A DNA stretch of 64,000 nt from PALSA-612 sp964595575 (GCA_964595575.1 CAZQRA010000003.1:41005-105004); one strand, 5' to 3'; numbered from the stretch's first letter, positions 23,618-34,300 are shown. Notes: a model not told the origin generated them from the letters alone. Translations and numbers: made by a program.

Positions 23618-24481
23618 GTGGGTCAGGCTACCGGCCCTAGGCTGCGGCAGTTTCTGGCACCGCAGCGTCTCCGAATCGCGCTTCGGGTCGGGTGGCACGG
23701 CCTCGCTACGTTCCGGAACTGGCCGTCTCTGTACCTGCGGTGCGGCCTCGCCTACGGCAGGCTGGCCCGAAGAGATCTCGTCTTCCGGACACGGACGGGG
23801 CTCGTGCTCCGCGCGCCGGCTCGTCCTCCAGAGCCATTCCCCCTCTTCGAGGTGCTGGCCCTCGACACCTACCGGCTCGGGCGCCTTCGCGCTCTGGCTT
23901 CCTCCCGGCAGACGACGGTCGTGGACGTCGGCGCACACGTGGGCGCGTTCGCCCTGGAAGTCGCCAGGCGCTTCCCGGGCGCGCAGGTCTTCTGCTTCGA
24001 GCCGAACCCTCGGGCCTGCTCCTACCTCAGGAGGAACATCGAGGACAACGGCCTCGAGACTCGAATCTCGGTCGTGCCTAAGGCGGTCAGCTCATACGCC
24101 GGGCGCGCGGTCATGTTCGATGCACGCGGAGGGTCTACGCTCCTGCCGTCCCTCCAGGAGGCTGAGCGACCCCAGTTCGAGGTGGAGGTGATGAGCTTCG
24201 GGGAGGCCCTGGAGGCTTGCGGTGGCAGGGCCGACCTCGTGAAGCTCGACTGTGAGGGCTCCGAGTACCCCATCCTTCTTGAGACCCCGGACGCCCTCTG
24301 GGCCAAGATCGAGCGGGTTCTTCTCGAGTATCACCCCGCGGCAGGCCTGGGGTGGGGAGACGTGAAGCGGCGGCTGGGAGAGCTCGGCTTCAGGGTGGTG
24401 TGGCACGAGCCGCACCCACGCGTCGCCGATCACGGCGTGGCCTTCTTCGCCCGGTGCCAGCGCCCCGGAGACGGTGGATGA
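23618..24481 (+). CDS. FkbM-family SAM-dependent methyltransferase
   Basis: 287 residues. SAM-binding motif TVVDVGAHVGAFALEVAR, then VFCFEPNPRACSYLRRNIED and the FkbM signature DLVKLDCEGSEYPIL followed by LLEYHPAA. FkbM proteins O-methylate sugars and other small molecules. GTG at 23618 is preceded by GGAGG at 23601-23605, a good ribosome site. The 160 bases after the stop contain no recognisable gene. Substrate likely a sugar in the surface glycan by context. Confidence 0.85.
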   Translation: MGQATGPRLRQFLAPQRLRIALRVGWHGLATFRNWPSLYLRCGLAYGRLARRDLVFRTRTGLVLRAPARPPEPFPLFEVLALDTYRLGRLRALASSRQTTVVDVGAHVGAFALEVARRFPGAQVFCFEPNPRACSYLRRNIEDNGLETRISVVPKAVSSYAGRAVMFDARGGSTLLPSLQEAERPQFEVEVMSFGEALEACGGRADLVKLDCEGSEYPILLETPDALWAKIERVLLEYHPAAGLGWGDVKRRLGELGFRVVWHEPHPRVADHGVAFFARCQRPGDGG

Positions 24482-24642
24482 CTGGGAGGGGGGACACCTC
24501 CATCGTCGGCTTCATCGGGGGTCGTGACGGCAAGGCCTGGTGGGGTGTAAAGGTCGGTAGCACGCGTGCCGCCTGTTCCATTCAGTCCACGAGCGATTGC
24601 GGTCGCCTTCTCGTCGGCCTGATGGTGTCGAGCAGCGGCCGG

Positions 24643-25245
24643 TCACACGCGGCAGACAGCGAAGTTGTAGGCGAGAAACGGTCGAAGCGGGGCCAGGCGC
24701 TCGATTGTCTCCTCGAGCAGGTGCTGGACGCTCAGGAGTCGTCGCACACCCGGGATGTAGTGTGCCTCGAAGGCGCCGAAGCGGGCCTCAGGAAAGACTG
24801 AGCGCACGAGCCGGTGAAAGTGGGCGCGCGTGAAGTGTTGGTGGCCCCTGAGCAGCGTCATCTGGAGGTACAGGCTGGGGCAGTATCTGTTGGCCTCGAT
24901 GATGAGGGCCGTTCCGCCCGGTCGCAGGACGCGGCGGTACTCGGCGAGCGCACGCTCCGGATGCGCCATGTGGTGGAGGGCGTCCTTGGAATGGACTACG
25001 TCGAAGGAGTCGTCCGGGAAGGGAAGCGCTTCGCCGTCGGCGACGCGAAAGCTGAGACCCGCCTGGTCCTGCCAGTGCGGCGAGCGATCGAGGTCGACGG
25101 CAAGCACTGCGCCGACGCGGGCTTTCAGCAGTCTGGCAACCCCTCCGTCGCCGCAGCCAACGTCGAGGAGGATCTCATCGCCGCGGAACGTGTGCCCCGT
25201 CTTGTCGATGCAACGCACCCTGTATCGAAGCTCACCAGGGGACAC
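24643..25245 (-). CDS. Class I SAM-dependent methyltransferase
   Basis: About 200 residues from the GTG at 25245; the frame stays open to 25395, which would overlap the divergent GT2 gene. Motifs: ILLDVGCGDGGVARLL, VLAVDLDRS, SFDVVHSKDALHHM and LRPGGTALIIEA, the Methyltransf_11 pattern. The C-terminal part (VRSVFPEARFGAFEAHYIPG) is hydrophobic-aromatic and not recognised. GTG at 25245 avoids the overlap and keeps the complete domain. Substrate unknown. Confidence 0.75.
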   Translation of the reverse strand: MSPGELRYRVRCIDKTGHTFRGDEILLDVGCGDGGVARLLKARVGAVLAVDLDRSPHWQDQAGLSFRVADGEALPFPDDSFDVVHSKDALHHMAHPERALAEYRRVLRPGGTALIIEANRYCPSLYLQMTLLRGHQHFTRAHFHRLVRSVFPEARFGAFEAHYIPGVRRLLSVQHLLEETIERLAPLRPFLAYNFAVCRV

Positions 25246-25321
25246 CGGCTGGAACGCGATGGTAAGGCATAAGCTGTGGCCGTGCGCTGGGCGCTCGCCG
25301 GCGGTCCGTAGAATCGGCCGG

Positions 25322-27049
25322 ATGGCAGCTCCTTCGGCGGCTGCAGCAACACCGGGCACGGACGGGGAAGGGCGCCGTGCCCGGCCGCTTCTCACGGTGG
25401 TCGTGCCCGTCTACAACGGCGGGGAGGAGATCGTCGCCAACGTGGAGCTGATCCGGCGGACGGTCACTGAAGGTCTCCCCGGCGAAGAGGTGGAGGTGAT
25501 CGTCGTCTCCGACGGCTCGGTGGACGGCACGGCAGAGCGGCTGTGGGAGGCCCGGCGGGAGGCGGGGATCCGCGTGATCCACTACGACCGCAACCTGGGC
25601 AAGGGCTACGCGGTCAAGGCGGGAGCGCTCGCTGCCCACGGTGACTGGGTGGCGCTCGTCGACTCCGACCTCGACCTCGATCCCGGCGCGATTCCCGAGT
25701 ACCTGGCGGTCGCTCAGCGGGAGGGACTCGATCTCGTGGTCGGGTCCAAGCGCCACCCCGACTCGGTGGTGCACTACCCCACCGTCCGCCGGTTGGCGAG
25801 CTGGTGCTACCAGCAGCTGAACCGTCTCCTCTTTCGCCTCGACGTACGCGACACCCAGGTTGGGCTCAAGGTGTTCAGCCGCCGTGTGGTCGAGGAGGTG
25901 ATGCCGCTTCTCCTCGTCAAGCGCTTCGCCTTCGATCTCGAGCTTCTGGCTGTGGCCGCGGCACTCGGCTACCGCCGTGTGCGCGAGCTTCCCGTGCGGC
26001 TTGACTACCGTTTCAGCGGCTCAGAGCTCGGCTCCCGCGCGGTGGTGCGGGCGCTCCTCGACACGGCGGCGATCTTCTACCGCCTGCGCATCCTGCGCAC
26101 CTACCAGCGCAAGCGGCGCTTCCTGCGCGCTGCTCGATCCTCTTCGTGGCAACCGCTGGTCGCGGTGGTTGCCTCTCCTGAGGTGGTGGCCGCACTCGAC
26201 TACCAGCGAGTTGCGGCCGTGCAACGAGAGGAGGTCTCCACCGTCCCTGCCGAGCTGGTTGCCCTCCTGCCATCAGGCGCTCGTCCCGCCGGGAACTGGC
26301 TCACCGCGGCCGTGCCGTTCTTCGCCGATCCCGGTGTGGCTGCCGTGGTCGTTCCGGCGGTGGCACCCCTCACCGGCAGTCTGGCTCAGCGGGCTGCAGC
26401 CGCCGTGCTCGAGTCGCGCGTCGGCGGTGGCTCCCGACGCAGCCTCTACTTTCCCGGCAACGTTCGCACCGTCACCGACCACTCGGCCGACGCCGTTGTC
26501 GTCCGACAGGCGGACTTTCTCGCCGCCTCGCGGGCGGGAGTCAACGGAGAGCGTCTCGTCTCCTGGTTGGCTGAGCGGGGCAAACACACCGTCTACACGC
26601 CCGAGACCTCGATTTCGATCGCACCACAACCACTGCTCGTTCCTCACCTTCGCGGTACGGTGCGTCACGGGCGCGCCCGCGGCGCGGCCGCTCGGCGGAC
26701 GCGTGGGGCGAGCATGAGCGCCGCGACGGGATTTTCCCTTCTTCCGCCCACCTTGGCGCTCGTCGGAGCCTCGCTTCTCGCCGTTGACGGCACATGGACG
26801 ACGACCGGGGTGGCGCTTCTCCTCGCCTACGCTGTAGCCTTGACGCTCTCGTCCGCACACGCCGCCCTTCGGTTCCGCTCATTGGGCGTGGGCGCTCTCC
26901 ATCCGCTGGCGGTGATCTTTACCCAGGCCGCCTACGTGTGGGGGTTCGCGTGCGGTGTCACCCGAGGCTACCGCGAGGCCGCGACGTCCAAGCCGAGTTG
27001 CTCGAACAGCCCTGCGAACAGGAGCTCCCAGTCGAACCGGCGGGCGTAG
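25322..27049 (+). CDS. GT2 dolichyl-phosphate-mannose-synthase-like enzyme with extra C-terminal domain
   Basis: 575 residues. The first about 240 form a polyprenyl-phosphate hexose synthase-like GT2 domain: LTVVVPVYNGGEEI, VVSDGSVDGTA, NLGKGYAVKAG, LVDSDLDLDP (metal-binding acids) and DTQVGLKVFSRRV. It probably makes a lipid-phosphate sugar for GT-C enzymes. Residues about 280-460 form a second region (VPAELVALLPSGARPAGNWL, GNVRTVTDHSADAVVVR, FLAASRAGVNGERLVSWLAE) resembling the acceptor half of another GT2, and two or three membrane segments follow. ATG at 25322. The last 27 codons overlap the convergent GT4 gene by 82 bases and look like read-through, so the natural C-terminus may have been altered. 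Confidence 0.8.
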   Translation: MAAPSAAAATPGTDGEGRRARPLLTVVVPVYNGGEEIVANVELIRRTVTEGLPGEEVEVIVVSDGSVDGTAERLWEARREAGIRVIHYDRNLGKGYAVKAGALAAHGDWVALVDSDLDLDPGAIPEYLAVAQREGLDLVVGSKRHPDSVVHYPTVRRLASWCYQQLNRLLFRLDVRDTQVGLKVFSRRVVEEVMPLLLVKRFAFDLELLAVAAALGYRRVRELPVRLDYRFSGSELGSRAVVRALLDTAAIFYRLRILRTYQRKRRFLRAARSSSWQPLVAVVASPEVVAALDYQRVAAVQREEVSTVPAELVALLPSGARPAGNWLTAAVPFFADPGVAAVVVPAVAPLTGSLAQRAAAAVLESRVGGGSRRSLYFPGNVRTVTDHSADAVVVRQADFLAASRAGVNGERLVSWLAERGKHTVYTPETSISIAPQPLLVPHLRGTVRHGRARGAAARRTRGASMSAATGFSLLPPTLALVGASLLAVDGTWTTTGVALLLAYAVALTLSSAHAALRFRSLGVGALHPLAVIFTQAAYVWGFACGVTRGYREAATSKPSCSNSPANRSSQSNRRA

Positions 27050-28125
27050 GCGAGGGCAGCCTGACGTCGCTTCTGCCACGCCTCGGGGGAGGCGAGGATG
27101 CGGCAGATTGCGTCGGCCAAAGCCTGGGAGGAGAAGGGTACGATCTCGGCTCCCGCCTCGCGGGCAAGCTCGTCCGCGTTGGGGGGCACGTTGGTGAGCA
27201 CGATCGGGAGTCCTGCTCCCAGGTAGGCCTTTAGCTTGCCCGGGTCGGCAAAGGCGGTGAACGTGCCGTCGCCCGGCCGGTAGGGTGCGACCGCGATCGA
27301 CGCGTCGGCGAGGAGGCGCTCGACGTCTCGATGGTCGGCGACGAAGCCGTGGAACCGCACCATCTCGTCGAGACCAAGCTCCTGTGCGCGTTCTCTCAGG
27401 CTCGACTCGAGAGGGCCGGTTCCGATCACGTCGGCCACGACCTTGCCGCCCCTGGCTCTCAGGAGCGCGAGGGCGTCGAGCAGCAGGTCGACGCCTTGTC
27501 TGGGGACGAGATGGCCGAGGAACACGACCCGCTGCTTGAGAAAGCCGTCGGCGGATGTCGTCGGTACCCGCCGGATCCAGATTCCCATGGGGACGATGTG
27601 GGTTGGCGTCGAGTTATCGGCCAGGCCGTGGCGGCGATTCCGGGCCGAGCGTGCCGCCTCGGACAGCTCGACGCGGGCGTCGGCGCGCATGCAGCACAGC
27701 CTGTCCAACCGGTCGTAGATGCGGGTAGCCGGGTTGCGCGTCCCGAACCGATCGGGCACGAAGTCCACCGACCAGAGCACGACCAAGCGGGCACGCCCCC
27801 GCCGGCGGGCGAGGAGGCCGCGGGCGCAGGCGAGCGGGTTGAACCCAAACCAGATGTCCACGGGCGGAAGAGCGAGCGGCACGAACGGATCGAGGGCGTA
27901 GGAGAGGGGAGGGGTGAGAGGGAGGCGCACAGCGCGCTCGCTCGCGCAACGTCCGCCGGCGTACACCGCGATGACGTGCTGCCCCCCCTGTTCCGCCGTG
28001 AGCGGGTGGAAGACGGTCACGACGTGGGCTCCCCGCTCGACCAGGTAGTCCCGGAGCGCCTGCGCCGGGCCATCGGCAAAGCCGTTCGCGACGATGGCGA
28101 AGGACTGTTTCCGCCCGGTGCTCAT
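26968..28125 (-). CDS. Glycosyltransferase family 4-like (GT-B)
   Basis: 385 residues. N-terminal domain QSFAIVANGFADGPAQALRD (glycine region), IWFGFNPLACARGLL; C-terminal domain RVVFLGHLVPRQGVDLLLDA, VIGTGPLESSLRERA and APYRPGDGTFTAFADPGKLK. The last motif replaces the usual EX7E element, so the catalytic acid arrangement is atypical. ATG at 28125 overlaps the stop of the methyltransferase gene (ATGA), so the pair is co-expressed. Sugar unknown. Confidence 0.78.
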   Translation of the reverse strand: MSTGRKQSFAIVANGFADGPAQALRDYLVERGAHVVTVFHPLTAEQGGQHVIAVYAGGRCASERAVRLPLTPPLSYALDPFVPLALPPVDIWFGFNPLACARGLLARRRGRARLVVLWSVDFVPDRFGTRNPATRIYDRLDRLCCMRADARVELSEAARSARNRRHGLADNSTPTHIVPMGIWIRRVPTTSADGFLKQRVVFLGHLVPRQGVDLLLDALALLRARGGKVVADVIGTGPLESSLRERAQELGLDEMVRFHGFVADHRDVERLLADASIAVAPYRPGDGTFTAFADPGKLKAYLGAGLPIVLTNVPPNADELAREAGAEIVPFSSQALADAICRILASPEAWQKRRQAALAYARRFDWELLFAGLFEQLGLDVAASR

Positions 28126-29051
28126 GGGTTCCGTCTGAAGAGAACGCTGAGCTGCATCCTTCCGCGTCGAACGTGGGCGCGACGCAGGTCTCGGGCCTCG
28201 CACCACCACCAGAAGCGATCGCGGAGTGGGAGGGGCAATCTCCCCGCCGCCGCAAGCTGAAGCACCTTGATGGGATGGCCGGTGAACTGGACGTCGACGG
28301 CGGTCAGTCCGACGCGATCCCCTGCCTCGACGAGTGTCTCGGCTTCGTACCGGCGGAGGTGGCCCAGCCGCCTGTCGTGCACGCGGTTGGGAAGCCGGAA
28401 GACGGGCGAGATGTTCGGCAGCGCGTGAGGAACCGTGACCCAGAGACGCCCTCCCGGCCGAAGCACGCGCGCTGCTTCTCGCAACGCGGCCACGTCGTCG
28501 GGGACGTGCTCGATCACGGCGATGGCGAGGACGGAGGCGAACGCTCCGGTTGCGAGCGGCAGTCGCTCGGCTGAGCAGCACACCCAGAACGTCCTGTCTG
28601 CAACGCCCTCGGTCTCGGCGAACCGACGAGCTCTCACCAGTGCCTCCAGGGAAAGGTCACAGCCGACCGCGTAGCCGCCGCCTCGTGCCGCTTCGATCAC
28701 GGTGTACCCCGAGCCTCCGACGCCGACATCCAGGAGCAGCACCTCGGGATTCCCGAGCAGACCGGCGGTGCGCAGGCGCTGGAGGTAGCTCAGGCGCCAG
28801 CGGTCGAGCTCGTAGCAGCTGTAGCGCGCGAACTCGGTATCGAAGTACCGCCGCTGGCGGCCGTACTGCGGGTCGGTCTCGAGCATCCTCTCATCCACCA
28901 TCACCGGCACACCGTCGATGGTCGGGAACCGGTGCCCCCCTTCGCAGACGGCCTCCCTCTCTCCCAGCGTGACGCTCTCGCCGCACAGCGGGCAGCGGAG
29001 AAGGCCGGCGAGGGGTGACGACTCAGCTCCGGCCGCAGTGGTGGCGTCCAC
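28122..29051 (-). CDS. Methyltransferase with N-terminal zinc-ribbon (Trm112-like)
   Basis: 309 residues. Residues about 18-48 form a Trm112-like zinc element (LLRCPLCGESV and AVCEGGHRFP), followed by a class I SAM domain: LLLDVGVGGSGYTVIEAARG, VGCDLSLEALVRAR, VLAIAVIEHVPDD and LRPGGRLWVTVPHAL. GTG start at 29051. Divergent from the GT2 gene at 29082 with 30 bases between, so the promoters overlap. Likely acts on a sugar or lipid in this cluster; specificity unknown. Confidence 0.8.
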   Translation of the reverse strand: MDATTAAGAESSPLAGLLRCPLCGESVTLGEREAVCEGGHRFPTIDGVPVMVDERMLETDPQYGRQRRYFDTEFARYSCYELDRWRLSYLQRLRTAGLLGNPEVLLLDVGVGGSGYTVIEAARGGGYAVGCDLSLEALVRARRFAETEGVADRTFWVCCSAERLPLATGAFASVLAIAVIEHVPDDVAALREAARVLRPGGRLWVTVPHALPNISPVFRLPNRVHDRRLGHLRRYEAETLVEAGDRVGLTAVDVQFTGHPIKVLQLAAAGRLPLPLRDRFWWWCEARDLRRAHVRRGRMQLSVLFRRNP

Positions 29052-29081
29052 GGCACCACCTTACCGCCCGGATCGAGCTGG

Positions 29082-30116
29082 ATGGGGCTAGGCTTCGCGG
29101 CATTGGCCACGCCGACTCTCAGCGTCGTCATGCCGGTCCACAACGAGGCCCGGCATTTGCCGGCCACCATCGAGGCGCTGCTCACGGCGCTGGAGGGAAG
29201 CGGCTTCGACGCTGAGCTCGTGCTCGTCGACGACGGCTCGACCGATGGGAGCGCGGATATCGCGCGGGTGGCGACGGCGGGTCGCATCCCGCTGCGCGTC
29301 GTGCGCCAGCCGAACCGAGGGCGCTTCGAGGCGCGCCGCGCCGGCCTGGAGGCGGCGCAGGGTGAGTGGGCGCTCCTCCTCGACGGCCGGGTCAGGCTCT
29401 CGCCCGGAGCGCTCAGGTTCGTCGCGCGCCATGTTGCCGACGGAGAGCGCGTATGGACGGCGCACGTCGACGTCGCCGCTGAGGGAAACCCCTACGGGGT
29501 CTTCTGGAAGCTCCTCGCCGAGCTCGCGTGGCGCGACTATTTCGACGATCCCCGGACGACAAGCTTCGACGCCTCAAGCTTCGATCGCTTTCCCAAAGGG
29601 ACGACGTGCTTGCTCGCCCCCCGGAAGCTCCTCCTCGAGGCGGCCGCGTCGTTTCGCAGCCGCTACCTCGATCTGCGCCACGCCAACGACGACACCCCGC
29701 TTTTACGCTGGATTGCCGCACGCGAGCCGATCCACATCTCGCCGCGCTTCTCGTGCCTCTACCTGCCTCGTGCTCGGCTTTCGAGCTTCGTGCGCCATTC
29801 GTTCCATCGTGGCATCGTGTTCCTCGACGGGCACGGGCGTCGCGAGTCGAGGTTCTTTCCGATCGTGCTCGCCTTCTATCCGGCGAGCGCTCTGCTGACG
29901 TTCGGCGCGCTGCGCCGGCCGCTGCTCGCGCCGCTCGCGCTTGTTGGAACGGCGACTGCAGCGGGGCTCCTTGGTCTGCGTCGGCGACGCGCACCGTACG
30001 AGGTCGCTTCGCTCACCCTCCTCGCCCCGATCTACGCGCTCGCCCACGGCGCCGGCATGTGGCGGGGACTTGCCCTGCTCGTCGCGGGTCGCCTTCGGGG
30101 CCAACTTCAGGGATAG
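29082..30116 (+). CDS. Glycosyltransferase family 2, membrane-attached
   Basis: 344 residues. Typical GT-A start TPTLSVVMPVHNEARHLPAT, VLVDDGSTDGS, then LLLDGRVRLSPGAL in place of a plain DxD (a single Asp plus Arg). The C-terminal region has hydrophobic stretches (LAFYPASALLTFGALRRPLL and following) suggesting one or two membrane helices. ATG at 29082. The altered DxD region makes donor use uncertain. It is followed about 115 bases later by the epimerase gene. Confidence 0.8.
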   Translation: MGLGFAALATPTLSVVMPVHNEARHLPATIEALLTALEGSGFDAELVLVDDGSTDGSADIARVATAGRIPLRVVRQPNRGRFEARRAGLEAAQGEWALLLDGRVRLSPGALRFVARHVADGERVWTAHVDVAAEGNPYGVFWKLLAELAWRDYFDDPRTTSFDASSFDRFPKGTTCLLAPRKLLLEAAASFRSRYLDLRHANDDTPLLRWIAAREPIHISPRFSCLYLPRARLSSFVRHSFHRGIVFLDGHGRRESRFFPIVLAFYPASALLTFGALRRPLLAPLALVGTATAAGLLGLRRRRAPYEVASLTLLAPIYALAHGAGMWRGLALLVAGRLRGQLQG

Positions 30117-30231
30117 CGATGGCGCCGCTCCTCTGCCCAGCGGGGAAAGCCCTCGCCGCCGCCGCAGACGCGCGCCTGCGCACCTACATCCCTCGGCCGA
30201 GCCGCCGCCGCCTCGGCGGCCGGCCACATCC

Positions 30232-31386
30232 GTGATCCTCGTCGTCTTCGGGACCACGGGCGAGCTGATCAAGCTCGCTCCCGTGCTGCGTCGTCTCGAT
30301 CAGCGGCGGTACCGCTACCTGCTCGTTACCACCGGCCAGCAGGCGGAGCAAATCCCCGGATTTGCCAGGCAGCTCGGTCTGCGCCAGCCCGACGTGTGGC
30401 TGGCGCGCGGCGCCGGGGGTCGCGATCTCAGGCTCAACCGGAACATTCCCGTGTGGCTCGTCTCGGTCGTCAGCTCGTTCGCCCGCCTTCGAGGAAGCCT
30501 CCGAGAGGAGCTGGCCAGAGGGCCGGGGCGTCCGCTCGTTCTCGTGCACGGAGATACCATGACCACCGTCCTGGGCGCCGGTATGGGGAGGGTGCTGGGA
30601 GTCCCGGTCGCCCACATCGAGGGGGGCCTGCGCAGCTTCGACCTGCGCCATCCGTTCCCCGAGGAGCTGAACCGGCGTGCCGCCTCGCAGCTCGCCCACA
30701 TCCACTACGCGCCGGGGCCGTGGGCGGCGTCGAATCTCCGGCGGGGGGAGGTGGTCGACACAGGCTCGAACACGATCCGGGACAGCCTCGAGCTCGTCCC
30801 TGAGGGCGAGCCGGCAGTGGCGGTGCCCTCGGCGCCGTTCGGGATCGTCTCGCTGCACCGCTTCGAGCTGCTGAACAGGCGGCGTCTCTTCTCCGACACG
30901 CTCAGAGTGCTCGCCGATGGGGCCCGGAGGACGCCGCTTGTCTTCATCGATCACCCTGTCACTGTCGCCGCGATCGAGCGCTTTAGGCTTCAGGGACTCT
31001 TCGACTGCAGCCGGTTCGTCCGTGTGCCCCGGCTTCCTTTCTTCGATTTCATCCGTCTCGAGCGACGCTGCGCGTTCGTGGTCACAGACAGCGGGGGCAC
31101 TCAGGAGGAGTGCTTCTACCTCGACCGGCCCTGCCTTGTGCATCGGCTGCGTACAGAGCGCCGCGAGGGGCTGGGCGAGAACGCCGTTCTCTCGCGGTTG
31201 CGGGTGGAGGTGCTGCGCGACTTCTTGCGCGACCCGACTTGCTTTCGCCGCCGTACCCCGGTGCCGGCGCAGTCGCCCTCGGAGACTATCGTCATGGACC
31301 TCGAGCGGCGAGGGTTCGCGGCGCCTGGCAAGGCCGAGTGGGTGGGTGCTCAGAACCCAGGATCGGGCTCGATGGGGTCCGCATGA
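30232..31386 (+). CDS. wecB: UDP-N-acetylglucosamine 2-epimerase (non-hydrolysing type)
   Basis: 384 residues with the GT-B-like epimerase fold interconverting UDP-GlcNAc and UDP-ManNAc. Family motifs: LVHGDTMTTVLGAGMG, AHIEGGLRSFDLRHPFPEEL, NRR, and FVVTDSGGTQEE near the nucleotide-binding Ser. Substitutions relative to classical WecB (IEGG for VEAG) leave room for another UDP-amino sugar. GTG at 30232 is placed directly before VILVVFGTTGEL; upstream frame is non-homologous. The 3' end overlaps the convergent flippase fusion by 37 bases. Confidence 0.83.
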   Translation: MILVVFGTTGELIKLAPVLRRLDQRRYRYLLVTTGQQAEQIPGFARQLGLRQPDVWLARGAGGRDLRLNRNIPVWLVSVVSSFARLRGSLREELARGPGRPLVLVHGDTMTTVLGAGMGRVLGVPVAHIEGGLRSFDLRHPFPEELNRRAASQLAHIHYAPGPWAASNLRRGEVVDTGSNTIRDSLELVPEGEPAVAVPSAPFGIVSLHRFELLNRRRLFSDTLRVLADGARRTPLVFIDHPVTVAAIERFRLQGLFDCSRFVRVPRLPFFDFIRLERRCAFVVTDSGGTQEECFYLDRPCLVHRLRTERREGLGENAVLSRLRVEVLRDFLRDPTCFRRRTPVPAQSPSETIVMDLERRGFAAPGKAEWVGAQNPGSGSMGSA

Positions 31387-34300
31387 AGCGCGGGTTTCCC
31401 CGACGCCGCTTGCGCGCGCGGGGCCGAAAGGGCGACGGCGTCCTTCTCCGAGGTTGCTGCCGGATCGGTCTTGACCAAGAGCCGCGAGAGTCCGCGGGGA
31501 ACCGCGACGGCGACGGAGATACGCGTCCTCCCCTGTAGCGTGAACGCTACCTCCCGCTCGGAGTCAGCGACCCGGAGGACTCGACGCGTGCCCCGTGGGG
31601 GCTCGGCGTCGAAGGTGAGGCGAACGACCCCTGCCTGTCTCGCCCGCAGCTCCACAGCGCCGACGCCGGCGGGCGATACGAGCGGGTAGAGGACGAGGCC
31701 ATCGCGCCCGCGGCGGGGCTTGGCGAATCCTCCCGGGAGGGTGACGAGGGCCGGTGCCGGCCTGGCAGTGACCTGCCAGAGGGAGTCGCCGTCGCGGTAC
31801 CGACCGACCAACCGGTACCCGCTGACGCCGATCGGCTGTCGAGGCAGGACCTCCGCGTCGATGTTCGTGCGCCGATGGACGATGATTGCGGTCACGCCGA
31901 GCAGCGAGAGCGCCTGCGCGGTGCCCGGCGACGCGGGATCGAGCAGCACCAGGCGAGCCTGGTCGGCGGGCGTGTCCGGGGGCGCTCCGTTCAGGAGCGG
32001 GCGGCCGTGGCGCCGCTGCCACAGCCGGTAGACGTCGGAGTATCCAAGCGGGTACTCGACGAGGACGCCGGGCGGCGTTCGCTCCAGGGCTGCGTACACG
32101 GGCGGGACGGGAACGGTGCGGAACCGCTTCTCGGCCGGCGAGGCGAGGAGCTCGGTAGCCGAGAGGCCGGCCGCCGCCACGATCGCCGCTGTGGCTAGCG
32201 CGCGGCCGTACTTCGGCCGTCGGCGGAGGACCTCGTAGCCCCGGTGCAAGCCGAGGGCGGCGAGAGGAACGAGAGCGGCCATGAGGAACGGCGTCCAGCG
32301 AGAGGGAACGCGGAAGGCCGGGGTGACCTCCCAGAGGAGGCGGGAGGGGGTGGGCACGAGGCGGCCGAGCACCTCGACCGGGCTGGGCGCGGCGAAGGCG
32401 ACGCCGACGAGAAAGGCAGCTACGAGGCCGAGCGTAACGGTGCTCGTGTTCCCAGGAAGGGAGCGACGCCTCCGCCACGCCAGCCACAACCAGCCAACCG
32501 CGAGCACGATGGTGACGAGACCGAGGTAGTTGGGGGTCTCCGTCGGGTTCGAGCCGTGACCGCGCCCATCCCAGAACGTCTGCAGCAACCCTCCGAAGAC
32601 AAGGCTGGACGCTGGGGGTACGACCAACTCGAGCGGTCGAAGCCCGTAGATCGAGAGATCGCCGAGAGGCCGGTCCAGGCCGGCGTCCCTGCCGGCTCCC
32701 GAGATCAAGGAGGCGGCGGCGACGAGCGCGGTCGCCGCCAGGGCGAGAGCGGCCGGCCCCAGGGCGAGGAGGAGGCGGCGCCGTCGGGAGAACAAGGCAG
32801 CCCCCGCGCCAAAGGCGCTGGCGGCTATCGTGGCCATCGCTCCGAAGTAGCCCGAGGTGAGCCAGGAGGCGAGCACCGCGACCCCCACCACGACGAGGCG
32901 GGGCAGCGTCGGCCGTCGAGCGTAGGCGACGAGAGCGATGAGGAGGAGGGGGAAGACCTCCAGGTGGACGAGCGAGGCATGCTCGGCCCGGACGATGTGC
33001 CAGGGGAAGACGACGAAGACGAGCGCCGCCCAGGCGGCGACCAGTCGAGCGCCGCCCAAGTAGCGGACGAGGGCGTACATGGCCGCTCCCGAGAGCACGT
33101 AGCCGGAGAGCGTGGCCAGGTTGAAGGCGGCCACCTCGCCCACCACGTAGGAGGCGAGGTAGGTGGGGTAGTAGGGAACGAGCCACTGGATGTTGAGGCC
33201 GTTCGTCTCCTCCCAGCCGAAGGGGGCGCCGGTGAGGGTATGGTGGGTCGATCCGAGTAGGTGGAAGCCGCTCTCCTCACGCATCTGCCAAAAGGCGGCG
33301 ACCGAGCCGGTCGAGTCCGAGCCGGGCGACCCGATGATGGTGGAGCCGAGGTGCCGGACGACCGGCCAGAAGAGGCCGACGACGAGCGCGGTCGTCCCTC
33401 CCAGGACGAGCAGAGCCTCAGGGCCGACCGTCCTCAGCCAGGCGAGAGCGCCCTCGACGTGCCGCAGACCTGCGCGCAGCGCGGGGAGGCTGGAGCCGAC
33501 CAGGAGCTCGTGGGCGAGGACGAGGCCGGCGCCCACTGCCACGTTCGTCCACACCACGCCCTCAAGGCTGGAGGGGACGAGGGCGAGCAGGATGACCTGG
33601 GCGACGACGCCGCCGGCGACGAGCCAGGCGTAGTGCGTCTCCCCGCGCGACAGGTGGTAGCCGACGAGGACGTTGGCCAGGGAGAAGAGCCCAATGGCCA
33701 GGGCGAAGGGAGCGAGGATCTCGCCGCCGGCGGCGAAGTCGGGGCCGAAGCTGGTGGTGACGAGGCCGACGCCAGTGGCGGCGTAGAAGAGAGCAAGGAG
33801 CCCGCAGAAACCAGCGGTGGCAAGGAGCGAGCGTCCCAGGATGTCCTCTGTCTCCTCGCCCCGTGCCTGGCGGGCAGCGGTGCGGGGAAAGAGGACGGCG
33901 AGGATGGCGGCGGGGAGGAAGAAGCCGACCCGGGCGAAGGCGGACGCCGCGCCGTACGCGCCTGCCATCTCGGCCGAGAAGCGGGCTTTGACGATGAGCA
34001 GGTCGAGGTGGCTGAGGAGAGCGATCCCCACCAAGCCGAGCGATACGAGGGCGAGGTAGCGCAGGAACGGGCGTAGCTCGGACGGCCCGGCCTCGCGCGG
34101 GGAGACGGGCTGGGGCCGTGCCATCCACAGGGCGAGGAGAGCGGTGACGACGGCGCCGGCCAGGGTGGCCACCACGGCTCCGCCCAAGCGGTAGCCGGCG
34201 GCCGAGGCGGCGGCGAGCAGCCCCAGTCGGAGGGCCCAGGGAACGACGTAGAGAAGAGCGAGGGCGTGGAAGCGCTGCCGGCCCTGGAGGATGCCCATGG

